From Porphyridium purpureum (Eukaryota > Rhodophyta > Bangiophyceae > Porphyridiales > Porphyridiaceae), in the NCBI GenBank assembly GCA_008690995.1, contig VRMN01000034.1, positions 1 through 41,429 of the forward strand: a DNA stretch of 41,429 nt, written 5' to 3'. The position numbers and the translations under genes were made by a program. Positions 17,444 through 27,003 of the stretch are shown here, piece by piece. The notes beneath the pieces are model-generated. The model saw only the letters and a list, made by a program, of their open reading frames with translations, had not been told where the DNA came from and ran no database searches. Position 1 is the first letter of the stretch, and each line of letters begins with the position of its first letter.

Positions 17444-19327
17444 TTACGCGGCAGCCACTTTGCTTGAGAGAAGCGCGCGGATGGCGTCCGCTTTCCGCTG
17501 CAGCTTGTCCACGTGCTTGGCTCGTCTCCGCGCACGGAATAGTTCCATCTGCACCAAGGGATTGTGCGCTTCGGCGCTCGCGCGCTCGCGCAGAGCGTCG
17601 AGTCCGGCTCGTCGCGTCGCGGCGTCTGGAATGTTGCTCAAGTACCCGTCGATGTACTTGAGCAGCTGCGTCATGATGTCCACCGAAAGACGGTCCTCCC
17701 GTCCGTTCACCAGCACGACGGACGCAAGCGCAGAGTACGTGATGCCGTCTTTGGGTCGTCCGTGGGCTTCATGCATGCGTTTCAGAGTCACAATCGCTTC
17801 TGCGGGGCGCGATGCCATGCCCAGAACATACATGTAAGATGTCATCACGTGCGGGTTCAACTTGTACAAACGCACGTATTTCTCATACAGTGCTGTGCAT
17901 AGGTCGAGTCGATGCAGCCGGCCAAGCTCATGCATAAACAAAACGGTGAGTTTCACGCGAAGACTCGCGTCGGTCTTTTCCTTGTGGCTTTCCCTGAAAA
18001 TCAGGCGCATCGGAAACTTTGCGAGCGTGTTTCGTTTGATCTCTCTCTGTACACAACGTCGCACAAACGTTTTGTACGCAAACGTGTGAAGCATACCTTG
18101 CTTTCCAAACTTCATGTGGTGAATGTCGGCCGTGCGGACGGCATATTCTAAATTATTTCCAAGTGTATTCATGTACATGATGGCACTTGTCGTCGACTTG
18201 TCTTCCACCAAGCGCGGCCAACGGCTGAAAACTTCTTTCCCCGCAGAAGCGGCAGCCTTGGGCTCCAGTGCCCCCTTGATGACGCCCATGTAAATTGCGT
18301 CAATGATGGCATGCAGTATATCCAAACGCTGCTCATCAGATGAAGCGAACCTCCCGGGCTCACACATACTCAAGGTAATTGCTAGCTTCGGGAGATCGCG
18401 CAAGTCCATGTCGCGCACACAGGTGGCAACAAACTGGCGAACGATCCATGCATGTATTCTGTACTGTAGACTCTGCATCCTCTGCAAACAGCTCAGTGCG
18501 CGATCCCAATGAGTTCGCCTGATGAATGCGGAAGCAAGATTGTGGAGCGCATCATTGGTCGGCACGAACCTCACGCGCCGTCGTGCCTTTTCCCGATACA
18601 TATCTGCAATGTATTCCGTGATATCATACAACCCGTCGGTCACTGTTGTTTCCCTGCACATGCGCGCACCTAGCTCGAGCTTGCCGGAATTCATTTGAAT
18701 GCGTTGGAGAAAGGGTTCGTTCCGCATCATCTTCCAGACTTCCATGGCCGCATCGGGCTCTTCGTTCTTCAGGTAGCCTTCGAGGAGGTGTGAAAAGGCA
18801 TCTGAGTCTACGCTGTCATGCCCATGCACGAGCACCAGCTCATCGAACGCGGCCCGCATCCACTTTGTACGATGCATGGCGGCAAACTGCTTGATGAGCA
18901 ACTTCATCTCGAGTGCACTCACCACCGAATATTCGGGCTGTTTCTGGATCAGATTCTTCACAGCAACCGAAATATTGACCTTGCCGGCTCGCAGCGCAAC
19001 AGGCACCAAGTGCTTTAGCACGATGGCATGAAAGCCGACACCGTCCCTGCGCGCGTTTTGAAGCGCGCGCACCATAAAGGGCAAGGTACGGCGCGCGTCA
19101 TCCAGAGACGCGTTGCTCGCCGCGCGCATCAGAAACAGCAGCGTCCAATAGTCATACTTTGTCCCATGAGCTGCATCCAATACTTTCTGCGCGTCCTCAG
19201 GTCCAGCTTTACGGTGCTGCAACGCAAACTCGAGCTGCGTATTGAGAGACTCGGTGCTTCCCTCCTGGCGTACCGGCCGCGCGGCGCCTTGCGCACTCAG
19301 CACCAGGCTCGGTGCCGGCCGACTCAC
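17444..19327 (-). CDS. PPR-like helical-repeat protein, paralogue C (5' end incomplete)
   Basis: This is the third member of the family. The open frame gives about 627 residues. It has one module (about residues 60-290: FMVRALQNAR, GKVNISVAVK, DSDAFSHLLEGYL, VWKMMRNEPF), then the second helical part shared with A (MYVLGMASRPAEA and ALASVV) and a basic coiled C terminus. The frame has no ATG before the module: upstream it ends at a stop near 19390, and the first codon given is GTG. A different frame just upstream (19676 leftward) encodes an Arg/Ser/Gly-rich, presequence-like peptide beginning MARSGVRLGLSLSRL, and a GTGAGT donor-like site lies near 19329. A short 5' intron joining a leader exon is therefore likely; the acceptor is not resolved. 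The function is presumed organellar RNA metabolism, by family only. Confidence 0.72.
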   Translation of the reverse strand: MSRPAPSLVLSAQGAARPVRQEGSTESLNTQLEFALQHRKAGPEDAQKVLDAAHGTKYDYWTLLFLMRAASNASLDDARRTLPFMVRALQNARRDGVGFHAIVLKHLVPVALRAGKVNISVAVKNLIQKQPEYSVVSALEMKLLIKQFAAMHRTKWMRAAFDELVLVHGHDSVDSDAFSHLLEGYLKNEEPDAAMEVWKMMRNEPFLQRIQMNSGKLELGARMCRETTVTDGLYDITEYIADMYREKARRRVRFVPTNDALHNLASAFIRRTHWDRALSCLQRMQSLQYRIHAWIVRQFVATCVRDMDLRDLPKLAITLSMCEPGRFASSDEQRLDILHAIIDAIYMGVIKGALEPKAAASAGKEVFSRWPRLVEDKSTTSAIMYMNTLGNNLEYAVRTADIHHMKFGKQGMLHTFAYKTFVRRCVQREIKRNTLAKFPMRLIFRESHKEKTDASLRVKLTVLFMHELGRLHRLDLCTALYEKYVRLYKLNPHVMTSYMYVLGMASRPAEAIVTLKRMHEAHGRPKDGITYSALASVVLVNGREDRLSVDIMTQLLKYIDGYLSNIPDAATRRAGLDALRERASAEAHNPLVQMELFRARRRAKHVDKLQRKADAIRALLSSKVAAA

Positions 19328-21553
19328 GAGGCGGCGGAACCGTCCAGATGTACACAGACCGCGCTCGCACGCTCAGGATACCGAGGTCACGGGCTCCGGA
19401 CGCGGACATGCCGCTGCCGCTCCATAGTAGCCCATTCAGCAGCCCAGGAAGCCCAGAGGTGCTGCTGCCGCCGCATGTCCCAACCCTGCTCCGCGGAGAC
19501 GGCTCGCAGAGCCGCGATAGTGAAAGGCCGAGGCGCACGCCCGAGCGCGCCATGAAACGTGTTTTGGCTGCGGCCGCCGCGAGCCGAAAACAGGGCCCTT
19601 CGATCAGACCGATGCTTCCTTCGATCGTGTGTGCCAGTACCGCGTGGCACCGCGTTGCACGTTCACACACACACACACACGTGGCTAACGCTGCGGCTTG
19701 TCAACCTCGACAAACGCAAAGCCACGGACGCTGGCCGGCTGTTCTGCCTTGTCGTCACAATCAATCGTCGCGGCCGCGGCAGTCGTCGCTCGTTTGCCCT
19801 TGATGTCGGAACCCGTACACGGTGCTGTGTATGTAGCTAGACCCCTGCACGCAGATCTGATCAGCCGCTCGTCCCGTCGGCCCGACTTTGTGCCGCGTGC
19901 GCTCGTGTTTAAGTGGCGGACAGACGACGGCACATGCTGTGGATGGCAAAGGAGAAGGGATGAGGCTGGTTTGTTGTGCGTTGGCAAAGCAGTACGGCTT
20001 TACGCGGTTGCGATCTCTTCGTGGGATGCGGCGGTACGCGGTAGATTCTTTGTTCGACGGGTAGGACGGGAAAAACTTTGGCGCACCGGTGCTTGGACGG
20101 GACGGCGTGCGCCGAACCTCCGCGCATCTCTCTTCCGGCCAGCACCACCGAGGAATGTCTTGACCTCGGTCGGGTATCACCGTGCTGATACCGACGCTGC
20201 ATTGTTGGGGGAAACGGTGCTGTCGTAAATCACAGTCGGCTCGGCTCTCGCCCTTGCATCCATGAGAACGAGTCGAGGTCATTCACGGCACACTTCAGCA
20301 TTCAACTTGCACGTGGAAATAACAATCGCGGCGGATCGTTGATGGCGTTTTGCCCGGAGCGCAACAAAAAGGACGAGCGTCTAGAGGTCGAAACACACAC
20401 CCTCTTGTAGGTCGATTATTTACTGCACCACCCGCACGCTCATGCTCCGCCTTTGATTCGCCTAGTCGAGTGCATTCTTCGCCCGAGTCGTGTTGGACGA
20501 CGGTCCCTCCGAGTAGCGCGGGACCGCCACCGAGTGGGCCAGATTTGGTCACCGATACAGCAATGAACAAGCAACGCATTTGCCCGCACGCACTCGCGCA
20601 TGACGAGAGTGCCTTGTCCTTGAATCGCGGGTCGCGCCACTCAAAATATAGCGTCAAAACCGCGAACCGCTTGATCGGCCTGATTCCTTGCCACATGCCA
20701 TGCGGTTCGCTGAACGAGGACCGCGGCTCGCTGCCACACAAGAATGATCAGTTCAAACACACTTTGCTTTCCGCGTCGCCGTCGCGGCTGTGCAGCCATG
20801 AACCAAACCAATTTTTGACGTCGGCGTCATCGACATTGTCATCATCATCGTCACCTTTTCTGAGCCATCCCTATTCAAGACTCCTACCCTACACATCCAC
20901 GCAGAGACGACACGCACTTGGTACCGTTGCTTTTTTGAGCAGGCGAAATCTTGCCGTGCGCCGCGGCTCGGTCACGTTCACGCTTCACGGCAGCCGATCT
21001 GGACGGTCACTGAGAAACAGACTTGTCTGGCGTGGCTCTTCGAGCGCCCGTTCTACCAAATTTTAAAACTCGCCGCCAGCAGCAACTGGGGAATGCACAT
21101 CTATGAGTCGACGACCATGTATTCGCGTATTCCACGTCGCTCAATGACGTCAATGTTGTCCAGATGCAATATCGAGTACCAGTGGAGGCGTTAGTTGAAC
21201 GAACTGCAAGGTCCAGGAATTTCGCCCAAAGGCCGCGAAAAGTCGAGGTATTCTCGAAGGCGCCGATGGTTCCGAGTGGCTGTAAGTGTAAGCCATAGAA
21301 CATGTAAATCAGGCTAGAGCTAGCCGTCACCCGAACATGTCTGTGCTTTGAAGGAGATTGTTGCTGAATCCGTCACTCGCTTGCGCACCCCGGCGCGTGT
21401 TGTGCGCAAACGAATACCGGCGCCCGCTTCACGCTTGAGTCCTTTGATGTCTCTGCTCTCCTCAGCGACAGCGCTCAACTCTAAATTCTGAAAGCAACGA
21501 TTCTACTGTTCACTGGCAACGAAGCTATGCATCCATGATTTACTCAGGAAGAA
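19328..21553. other. 2.2-kb region without a recognised gene
   Basis: The left end probably contains the leader exon and promoter of PPR-like gene C. The remainder has several overlapping open frames of 100-240 codons on both strands. None shows a domain, and their composition (Ser/Arg/Pro-rich) is what open frames in GC-rich non-coding DNA look like. A CA microsatellite and a short TCATCATCATC run (about 20840) are the only repeats seen. Confidence 0.4.
19664..19680. repeat. (CA)n microsatellite
   Basis: Eight and a half perfect CA units. On the minus strand this is a TG run in the probable leader region of PPR-like gene C. Confidence 0.9.
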
Positions 21554-21558
21554 AGCAC
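21554..21558. repeat. Target-site duplication, left copy (AGCAC)
   Basis: Five bases abutting the left LTR that recur at 26999-27003 after the right LTR. This is the size expected for copia integrases. Confidence 0.9.
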
Positions 21559-21976
21559 TGTCACAAAACCCGGTTTTACGGGGTTTTGTGCCCCGGAGAG
21601 ACCGCGAAGGCGTAGGGAAGAACTGCTACACGTCAGGCAGTGGGCCCGCCACCACGGACGTGAGGTCGGTCTGCAGGAGGTGATCTTCAGAATCCCTTGC
21701 TGCTTATAAGGACAACAAACCCTTTTTAACTAAATGTTCTTCACTACGCTCATCTCTGGTCCTCCTTTTTCTCCCGTCATTAGCTTGCGGGAGACGGAGT
21801 CCACTTTATATACTTCGCACGAGGTGACCGCTGTACGCCGGGCTGGCGTGGGACGAGATCCTGCGTGAGAACTATCTTGCGAGGCTCGGCATGATCCCGT
21901 GCCTGTCGACAGCCCGGAGAAGCGATGCGAGGTGCATCTCTTAGTACAGTGGCTTGGAAGAGTGAACTTTCTGACA
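21559..21976 (-). repeat. 3' LTR of the copia element
   Basis: This is a 418-bp repeat matching 26581-26998 with about three mismatches, and it has TGTCA/TGACA inverted ends. Read on the element's strand it is the 3' LTR. It contains the same TATA-like stretch as the other copy (about 21805-21812). Confidence 0.93.
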
Positions 21977-22082
21977 CTAGCCCGACCTCGTTTTGTTGTT
22001 TGCTGAGCGCGAGTGCGATGCTCAACGTTGAACCTGCTTGCGTAAGCGCAAATTAACCTTCTCCGAAAAACGTGAGAATGTT

Positions 22083-25000
22083 CTACTGAAGTAGATACAC
22101 ACGCGCGCTGGCAACGTCCGCTAGTTTACCGTGGCGTAACACGCGTCGCCAGAGCGGGCAGTCGCGCTCTTTGGTGAGCGCGTCGGCAACATTGTTGGCG
22201 CCCGCGACATGCACAAGTTCTGCGATCCGCCCCAGCGCCATGCCTTCCCGGAGAAGCAGAAGTCGAATCATCTGCCTCTTTTCCTGGAGAATGGAGCTGC
22301 TTGCAACCGAGTCGTATATTTGCTTTGAGTCAGTGGCGAGGACAATGGGCGCATCTAGCCCGCACTGATGTAGTTCGTTCTGTATGCCTTCAGCGAAATC
22401 GTATGCCAACACCAAAGCCAGAAGTTCAGCACTCATGGCTGAGTGTGCCACCTGTTTGGCCTTATGTGACGAAGAATGCAGATGGTGTACTGTGTCAGAT
22501 GAGTCACCAAGGAAAATCGCGAAACCAAGTTGGGAAGTGTGGTCGTGATTAGAGGCGTAACTGGCATCTGCAAATACGCGTATCCTTAGCGTCGCTGGGT
22601 CTAGTGGGGCATATCGCACTTGTACTCGGTGATGGTTCACATACTTGGCGAGTCGCACAACCTTTCTCGCGTGTTCTTGAGTAAAAGAGCTTGCTGTCAC
22701 TTGGGCCAATTTGGCTGTTGCGCACTGGATGTCTGGGCGCGTGCCTGATGACAAGTAGGCCAGCTTGCCGCGTATTGAGCGAAATTCCTCGAAGGTCTGC
22801 ACATTCGGGATGCTTGATCCGAAGCATCTTTGGACATAAGCATCTTGGTCTATTGTCAAAGTCCGTCCTCGGGTGGTGACATGTGTCCCATTGAATGTAA
22901 AAGGCGGATCGAAACGACCTTTGTTATCGAGTCCAGAGGCAACTTTGGACTCTGCGGCGAACGCCGCCTCTTCGCCAAAAATCAAAGAATCGTCCACAAG
23001 CACGCCGACACCGCCGAGGAATGATTCTTCGGATCGGAGATAGAAGACGCAAGGGTCGAGACCGGCCGTATTAAAGCCTATATCACGGAGTCGCTTGGTC
23101 AGTGTGGCATGCCAGTAGGTCCCCGACTCTCTGAGTCCATACAATGGCTTGACTATCCGGGCGTATTGAGGGAATACACTTTCCGTGATTTTGGAAAGGA
23201 TGTCCCGCACGTCAGACTTTAGCCGGATGAATACTTTGCGCGATAGGTCCCACTCACTCTGCAAGTATGCTTGAGCAAAATCGCGGTATGCGATTCTATG
23301 CCCCCGGATCACTGCTATGGAAAAGATCGTGCGCATCATAAACCGCGATAGCGTTGGCGCATTTATGGTTGTGGATTCCGCGCCCGGATCCCGTGTTTTG
23401 ATGCCTTGTGCGACGAAGCGGGATTTGAAGGTACCGTCTGCCTTGACGGTGTTTTCCATTCGCGAGCCTAATAAAGTCGCGCCCGGCGGTACTTCATGCA
23501 CTGCTTCAAGAGTGCCTCGATCGATTAAGCCACGAAGCTCCTTTTCCTTTGCTTCTTTCCATAAATCATCCTCGACATGGTCTGCGCTATCGAGCTTGAG
23601 AATTAGATTTTCCCGTACGTCTGTGGCTCGCAAATATGGTTTCACATTGTGGATGCTGAATGATAATTGTCTTGCCGGACCTCTCATATTCGGCACGAGC
23701 ACCCACACCCGGTTTCCATCAACCTTGGCGCACACAAACGGGCCCCCATACTCATACGCTTCTTCGCGGCGCACGAGGACCGGGACTCCAGCTTCAATTC
23801 TGTCCCCCTCCCGCGGAAATTCAGGGGCTCGGCTCGCCAATGCTGCTTTCACACGATATTCTGCAATGGCGCGTTCATACGCGCCCCGCGCAATTATGGC
23901 CGCGGAAAGGCGGGCAACATTCATTTCGCGGGAATCTTCTCGGGCCGATTCTGGTCGCATGGCCAGTCGTGGTATTGTCCCAAACACCAGAAGGCTGGGA
24001 ATTACACCTTCTGGGCCGGTGGTTACATTGACCGCCCGTACAGCGATGGCGAGAGAGTCCTCTGGAGTCAAACCTGGTTGGTCGCGGCGGACTCGTAGAT
24101 ACGTTTTCCGTAGAGGCTCATGGTGTCGTTCCACCGTTCCTTGGGACCAATGCGACTCTATGGGGACGACGTCTACGACAGAGCACTCCCCTAGCATGAG
24201 CGCCTTAAAGTCGGCTGACGCAAAATTACTCTGGTGGTCCACTGTGATTCGATGCGGACTACCGAATACAGATATCCATCCCCGGAAAAATAAACAGAAC
24301 AGGTCTTGAGCAGTTTCTCCGGACACAAACCATGCCCCGTTGAGCTTTGTGCCATTGCAGACTGCGTGTAGAACCGGGATGGATGGACTTGTTGCATCTG
24401 GATTCAAGTACATGATGTCAAGCGATACATTGTGGTTAAATGAAACCTCAATTTCCGCAGCAACTTTGAAGCTGCTTCGCCGCCCGGAATACCACTGGCA
24501 AATGTCACACACGCGCAGCATGTCGTGTAATTTCTTGTACTGTTCTGATGACAACGGGTTCCCAGAAAGGCGCAGTATCTTCTTCATCTGGGCGGCGCTT
24601 GCGTGTCCGAATCTTTTGTGAATATTTTTGAGCTCGGCGTCTGTGAACAGTAAAGCTTGTTCGGATGACTCCACATGGAATAATCCTTTCGAAAACGAAT
24701 TTGCCGGGATCGATATGTGTTTGGAAGGCGCCACTTCTAAGCGGATGTCAAAGTTCGGCCCTTGTAGTCGTAGAGGTGGTGGTTCACGTACCACGTTCAG
24801 TCGGTGACGCTCGAGTTCGTCGTTGCCGATGAGGATGGGCAGATTTGAGCCTTGGACCACAATGAAATGGAAAGAAAGAAAGGCGTCTGCACCAATCCCG
24901 ACACGCACGGTCCCGACTCCGACCGGCTCCAGGCGCTTTCCCCAGACAAGTGTTGGGAGTTCTTTTGGTACGGGTTCAAGTGTCTTAGGTGACCCTACGG

Positions 25001-25130
25001 TTTCACAATATTCGAAAAATGCGGCCACGCCTGCGACCGAAATCGGGGCGCCCGTATCCACAAACACACCTCTCCAGCGGCGCAGTGGCGCTGTGCGGCC
25101 GGAAATCCCACATATCGCCACCTGCACCAT
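22083..25130 (-). CDS. pol: copia pol: protease, integrase, reverse transcriptase, RNase H
   Basis: This is a 1015-residue polyprotein of a Ty1/copia element. The order along the chain is aspartic protease (FVDTG near residue 25), the GAG-pre-integrase zinc-binding region (HKRFGH ... CDIC, about 170-213), integrase core with spaced acidic residues (LDIMYLNPD, VDHQSNF, TVERHH), reverse transcriptase (about 530-770; RDFAQAYLQ and VDDSLIFG) and RNase H (about 860-985; FADASYASNHD, SAELLA, ATDSKQIYDS). Integrase before reverse transcriptase defines copia rather than gypsy order. The frame is the same as that of gag and begins a few bases after gag ends, so expression by read-through or re-initiation is likely (inference). 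Confidence 0.93.
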   Translation of the reverse strand: MVQVAICGISGRTAPLRRWRGVFVDTGAPISVAGVAAFFEYCETVGSPKTLEPVPKELPTLVWGKRLEPVGVGTVRVGIGADAFLSFHFIVVQGSNLPILIGNDELERHRLNVVREPPPLRLQGPNFDIRLEVAPSKHISIPANSFSKGLFHVESSEQALLFTDAELKNIHKRFGHASAAQMKKILRLSGNPLSSEQYKKLHDMLRVCDICQWYSGRRSSFKVAAEIEVSFNHNVSLDIMYLNPDATSPSIPVLHAVCNGTKLNGAWFVSGETAQDLFCLFFRGWISVFGSPHRITVDHQSNFASADFKALMLGECSVVDVVPIESHWSQGTVERHHEPLRKTYLRVRRDQPGLTPEDSLAIAVRAVNVTTGPEGVIPSLLVFGTIPRLAMRPESAREDSREMNVARLSAAIIARGAYERAIAEYRVKAALASRAPEFPREGDRIEAGVPVLVRREEAYEYGGPFVCAKVDGNRVWVLVPNMRGPARQLSFSIHNVKPYLRATDVRENLILKLDSADHVEDDLWKEAKEKELRGLIDRGTLEAVHEVPPGATLLGSRMENTVKADGTFKSRFVAQGIKTRDPGAESTTINAPTLSRFMMRTIFSIAVIRGHRIAYRDFAQAYLQSEWDLSRKVFIRLKSDVRDILSKITESVFPQYARIVKPLYGLRESGTYWHATLTKRLRDIGFNTAGLDPCVFYLRSEESFLGGVGVLVDDSLIFGEEAAFAAESKVASGLDNKGRFDPPFTFNGTHVTTRGRTLTIDQDAYVQRCFGSSIPNVQTFEEFRSIRGKLAYLSSGTRPDIQCATAKLAQVTASSFTQEHARKVVRLAKYVNHHRVQVRYAPLDPATLRIRVFADASYASNHDHTSQLGFAIFLGDSSDTVHHLHSSSHKAKQVAHSAMSAELLALVLAYDFAEGIQNELHQCGLDAPIVLATDSKQIYDSVASSSILQEKRQMIRLLLLREGMALGRIAELVHVAGANNVADALTKERDCPLWRRVLRHGKLADVASARVYLLQ

Positions 25131-25136
25131 AAGGAG

Positions 25137-26468
25137 TCATGCTTGCTCATCAGGATCGTTCTGGTCATAATCGACTAGTTTTTCTCGCAAAGAAGCCACG
25201 CTTTCCTTTTCTGCATCAACATCCGGGTCGGGTTCGCCCTCATTCTCCGGGTCGACCCACGCGACTCTTGAGGGCGGGCGCCCATGCTTTTTCCAGCACG
25301 TACTTTCTTCATGTCCTTTGATGCCACAAAAACTGCAAAGTTTGTCAGTTTTCGTAGCAAACCTCCTACGCGGTCCTTCAGCCTTCTGGAAGCCGGTAAG
25401 AATATCGTCACCCTTTCCGAAGAGGGTGCCCTTGTTGTAATCCATTCCTTTGAGTATGTGTGAGAACTTGAAAATTTTCTCTTCGGGATTGCGGGCCTGA
25501 ATCAAGGTGAAGAGCGGTGAAAATGTCGACGCCATGATTGCGCGGGAGACGTGGCGGGCAAGGCCGTCGGGTGTGTTATCGGGTACGTCGAGTTCGCGTG
25601 CCTCGGCTTCCACAGCGGCTCTCAGCCTGACCAACGACTCGTGTCTCGATGGCGACGACGTGATAAACTGGTCGAGGTTGAGCCGGCTTAGTGCCAAAAT
25701 ACGCTGTTCTCTCTTATCGTTTGAGTCGAATGACGACTTGAGCATGGCAAGCATCGAGTCTAAGCGCTGGTGTTGGGCGCTCGACACGAGCGCTTCGGCG
25801 CTTCCGCCCAGAATAAGCGGAAGCGCGCTTCTCGCCGTAGAGTCGTCGATGCGGAATACCGTTCGCGCTTGTTCGAATTTTCGGTACCAAGCGGCAAATG
25901 GCATGCCATTTGGCTCGCCAGTGAAGACATACCGCTCGAAGTATTTTGTAAAGGCGACTTCATTTGGACTCGAGGACGCGTTTCCTCTTCTCAGACCGCG
26001 CGACTCACCAGCTCCGCCAAGCTCGACGTGGTTTGTATCTTCGTTCCCCAATGAAGTCTGGGAGAAAGCTCTGAATGAGTCCTGAATATTGCGCCCGTAC
26101 TCGAAGTTTGGCACCCCGCGGAGGCGACAGTATCGCTGCCACGCGAGGAGGCTCGGCGGGCCGCCGTTTTCTTTCAGTAGGTCGTACGACATAAGGCTCT
26201 CAACCATCATCATTTCAATGTCATCGTTCCCCATCTCGTCGGCAGTCCTTAGCATGTCCTCGACAATTTCATTCTTCGCTTTGACGTCGAGCCATGGGAA
26301 GCGCTCTGCTGCGCGTTCAGGCCGGGATGCTGGTACCTGTGTGTCGAGTGCCGGGCTTGATCTCTGCTTCTCTGGTACCGTCGAGGATGCGCCCGCCCGA
26401 GACGAATGAGCGCCTCGTGTCCTCGAAGATACAGGGGAAGTTGGGGCGGCTTCTCCCTCACTGGACAT
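25137..26468 (-). CDS. gag: copia gag with CCHC-type zinc knuckle
   Basis: This is a 443-residue nucleocapsid/capsid-type protein. The N-terminal ~60 residues are Ser/Ala/Arg-rich. The middle is helical, as in copia gag (UBN2-like). Near the C terminus, CSFCGIKGHEESTCWKK forms a CX2CX4HX4C zinc knuckle that binds the element's RNA. An acidic tail (DPDVDAEKE) follows. It sits directly upstream of pol in the same frame. Confidence 0.88.
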   Translation of the reverse strand: MSSEGEAAPTSPVSSRTRGAHSSRAGASSTVPEKQRSSPALDTQVPASRPERAAERFPWLDVKAKNEIVEDMLRTADEMGNDDIEMMMVESLMSYDLLKENGGPPSLLAWQRYCRLRGVPNFEYGRNIQDSFRAFSQTSLGNEDTNHVELGGAGESRGLRRGNASSSPNEVAFTKYFERYVFTGEPNGMPFAAWYRKFEQARTVFRIDDSTARSALPLILGGSAEALVSSAQHQRLDSMLAMLKSSFDSNDKREQRILALSRLNLDQFITSSPSRHESLVRLRAAVEAEARELDVPDNTPDGLARHVSRAIMASTFSPLFTLIQARNPEEKIFKFSHILKGMDYNKGTLFGKGDDILTGFQKAEGPRRRFATKTDKLCSFCGIKGHEESTCWKKHGRPPSRVAWVDPENEGEPDPDVDAEKESVASLREKLVDYDQNDPDEQA

Positions 26469-26580
26469 TCTGACCCGTCAGCAGACCGCTAATCGCTTCA
26501 CTCAGGCCCGACTCCTTGCTGGATAGATCAAAGAAAGCGGACGAAGAGAGCAAACGGGCAAGCACAAGTGAATTTCGAAA

Positions 26581-26998
26581 TGTCACAAAAACCGGTTTTA
26601 CGGGGTTTTGTGCCCCGGAGAGACCGCGAAGGCGTAGGGAAGAACTGCTACACGTCAGGCAGTGGGCCCGCCACCACGGACGTGAGGTCGGTCTGCAGGA
26701 GGTGATCTTCAGAATCCCTTGCTGCTTATAAGGACAACAAACCCTTTTTAACTAAATGTTCTTCACTACGCTCATCTCTGGTCCTCCTTTTTCTCCCGTC
26801 ATTAGCTTGCGGGAGACGGAGTCCACTTTATATACTTCGCACGAGGTGACCGCTGTACGCCGGGCTGGCGTGGGACGAGATCCTGCGTGAGAACGATCTT
26901 GCGAGGCTCGGCATAATCCCGTGCCTGTCGACAGCCCGGAGAAGCGATGCGAGGTGCATCTCTTAGTACAGTGGCTTGGAAGAGTGAACTTTCTGACA
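26581..26998 (-). repeat. 5' LTR of the copia element
   Basis: On the element's strand this is the promoter-bearing LTR. It is 418 bp, nearly identical to 21559-21976, and has the same TGTCA/TGACA ends. Confidence 0.93.
26827..26834 (-). promoter_or_regulatory. TATA box in the copia 5' LTR
   Basis: Read on the minus strand this gives TATATAAA, about 165 bases inside the LTR from its 5' end. A second weaker TATA-like motif (CTTATAAGC) lies about 110 bases further downstream. This is the expected place for the element's RNA start. Confidence 0.6.
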
Positions 26999-27003
26999 AG
27001 CAC
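26999..27003. repeat. Target-site duplication, right copy (AGCAC)
   Basis: This matches 21554-21558 and abuts the right LTR. Confidence 0.9.

Larger units (their letters stand above)
21559..26998 (-). mobile_element. Ty1/copia LTR retrotransposon, whole-looking and young
   Basis: This is a 5.4-kb element transcribed on the minus strand. Both ends are 418-bp LTRs that differ at about three positions, so the insertion is recent. The LTRs begin TGTCA and end TGACA. A perfect 5-bp target duplication (AGCAC) flanks the element. Between the LTRs are a gag frame with a zinc knuckle and a pol frame with protease, integrase, reverse transcriptase and RNase H in copia order. It looks whole. The primer-binding site next to the 5' LTR (positions below 26581) does not start with the usual TGG, so an internal tRNA primer, as in some copia elements, is possible. 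Confidence 0.95.

Noticed and set aside
19265-19327. 63-base GTGAGT...CAG intron in PPR-like gene C
   Set aside because: The phases of the two sides do not match; the true acceptor is unresolved, so I give no exact intron.
20350-21066. 238-codon plus-strand frame
   Set aside because: Ser/Arg/Pro-rich low-complexity translation with no domain; competing frames on the other strand are equally open.
23317-24309. 330-codon plus-strand frame
   Set aside because: Antisense to the copia pol frame.
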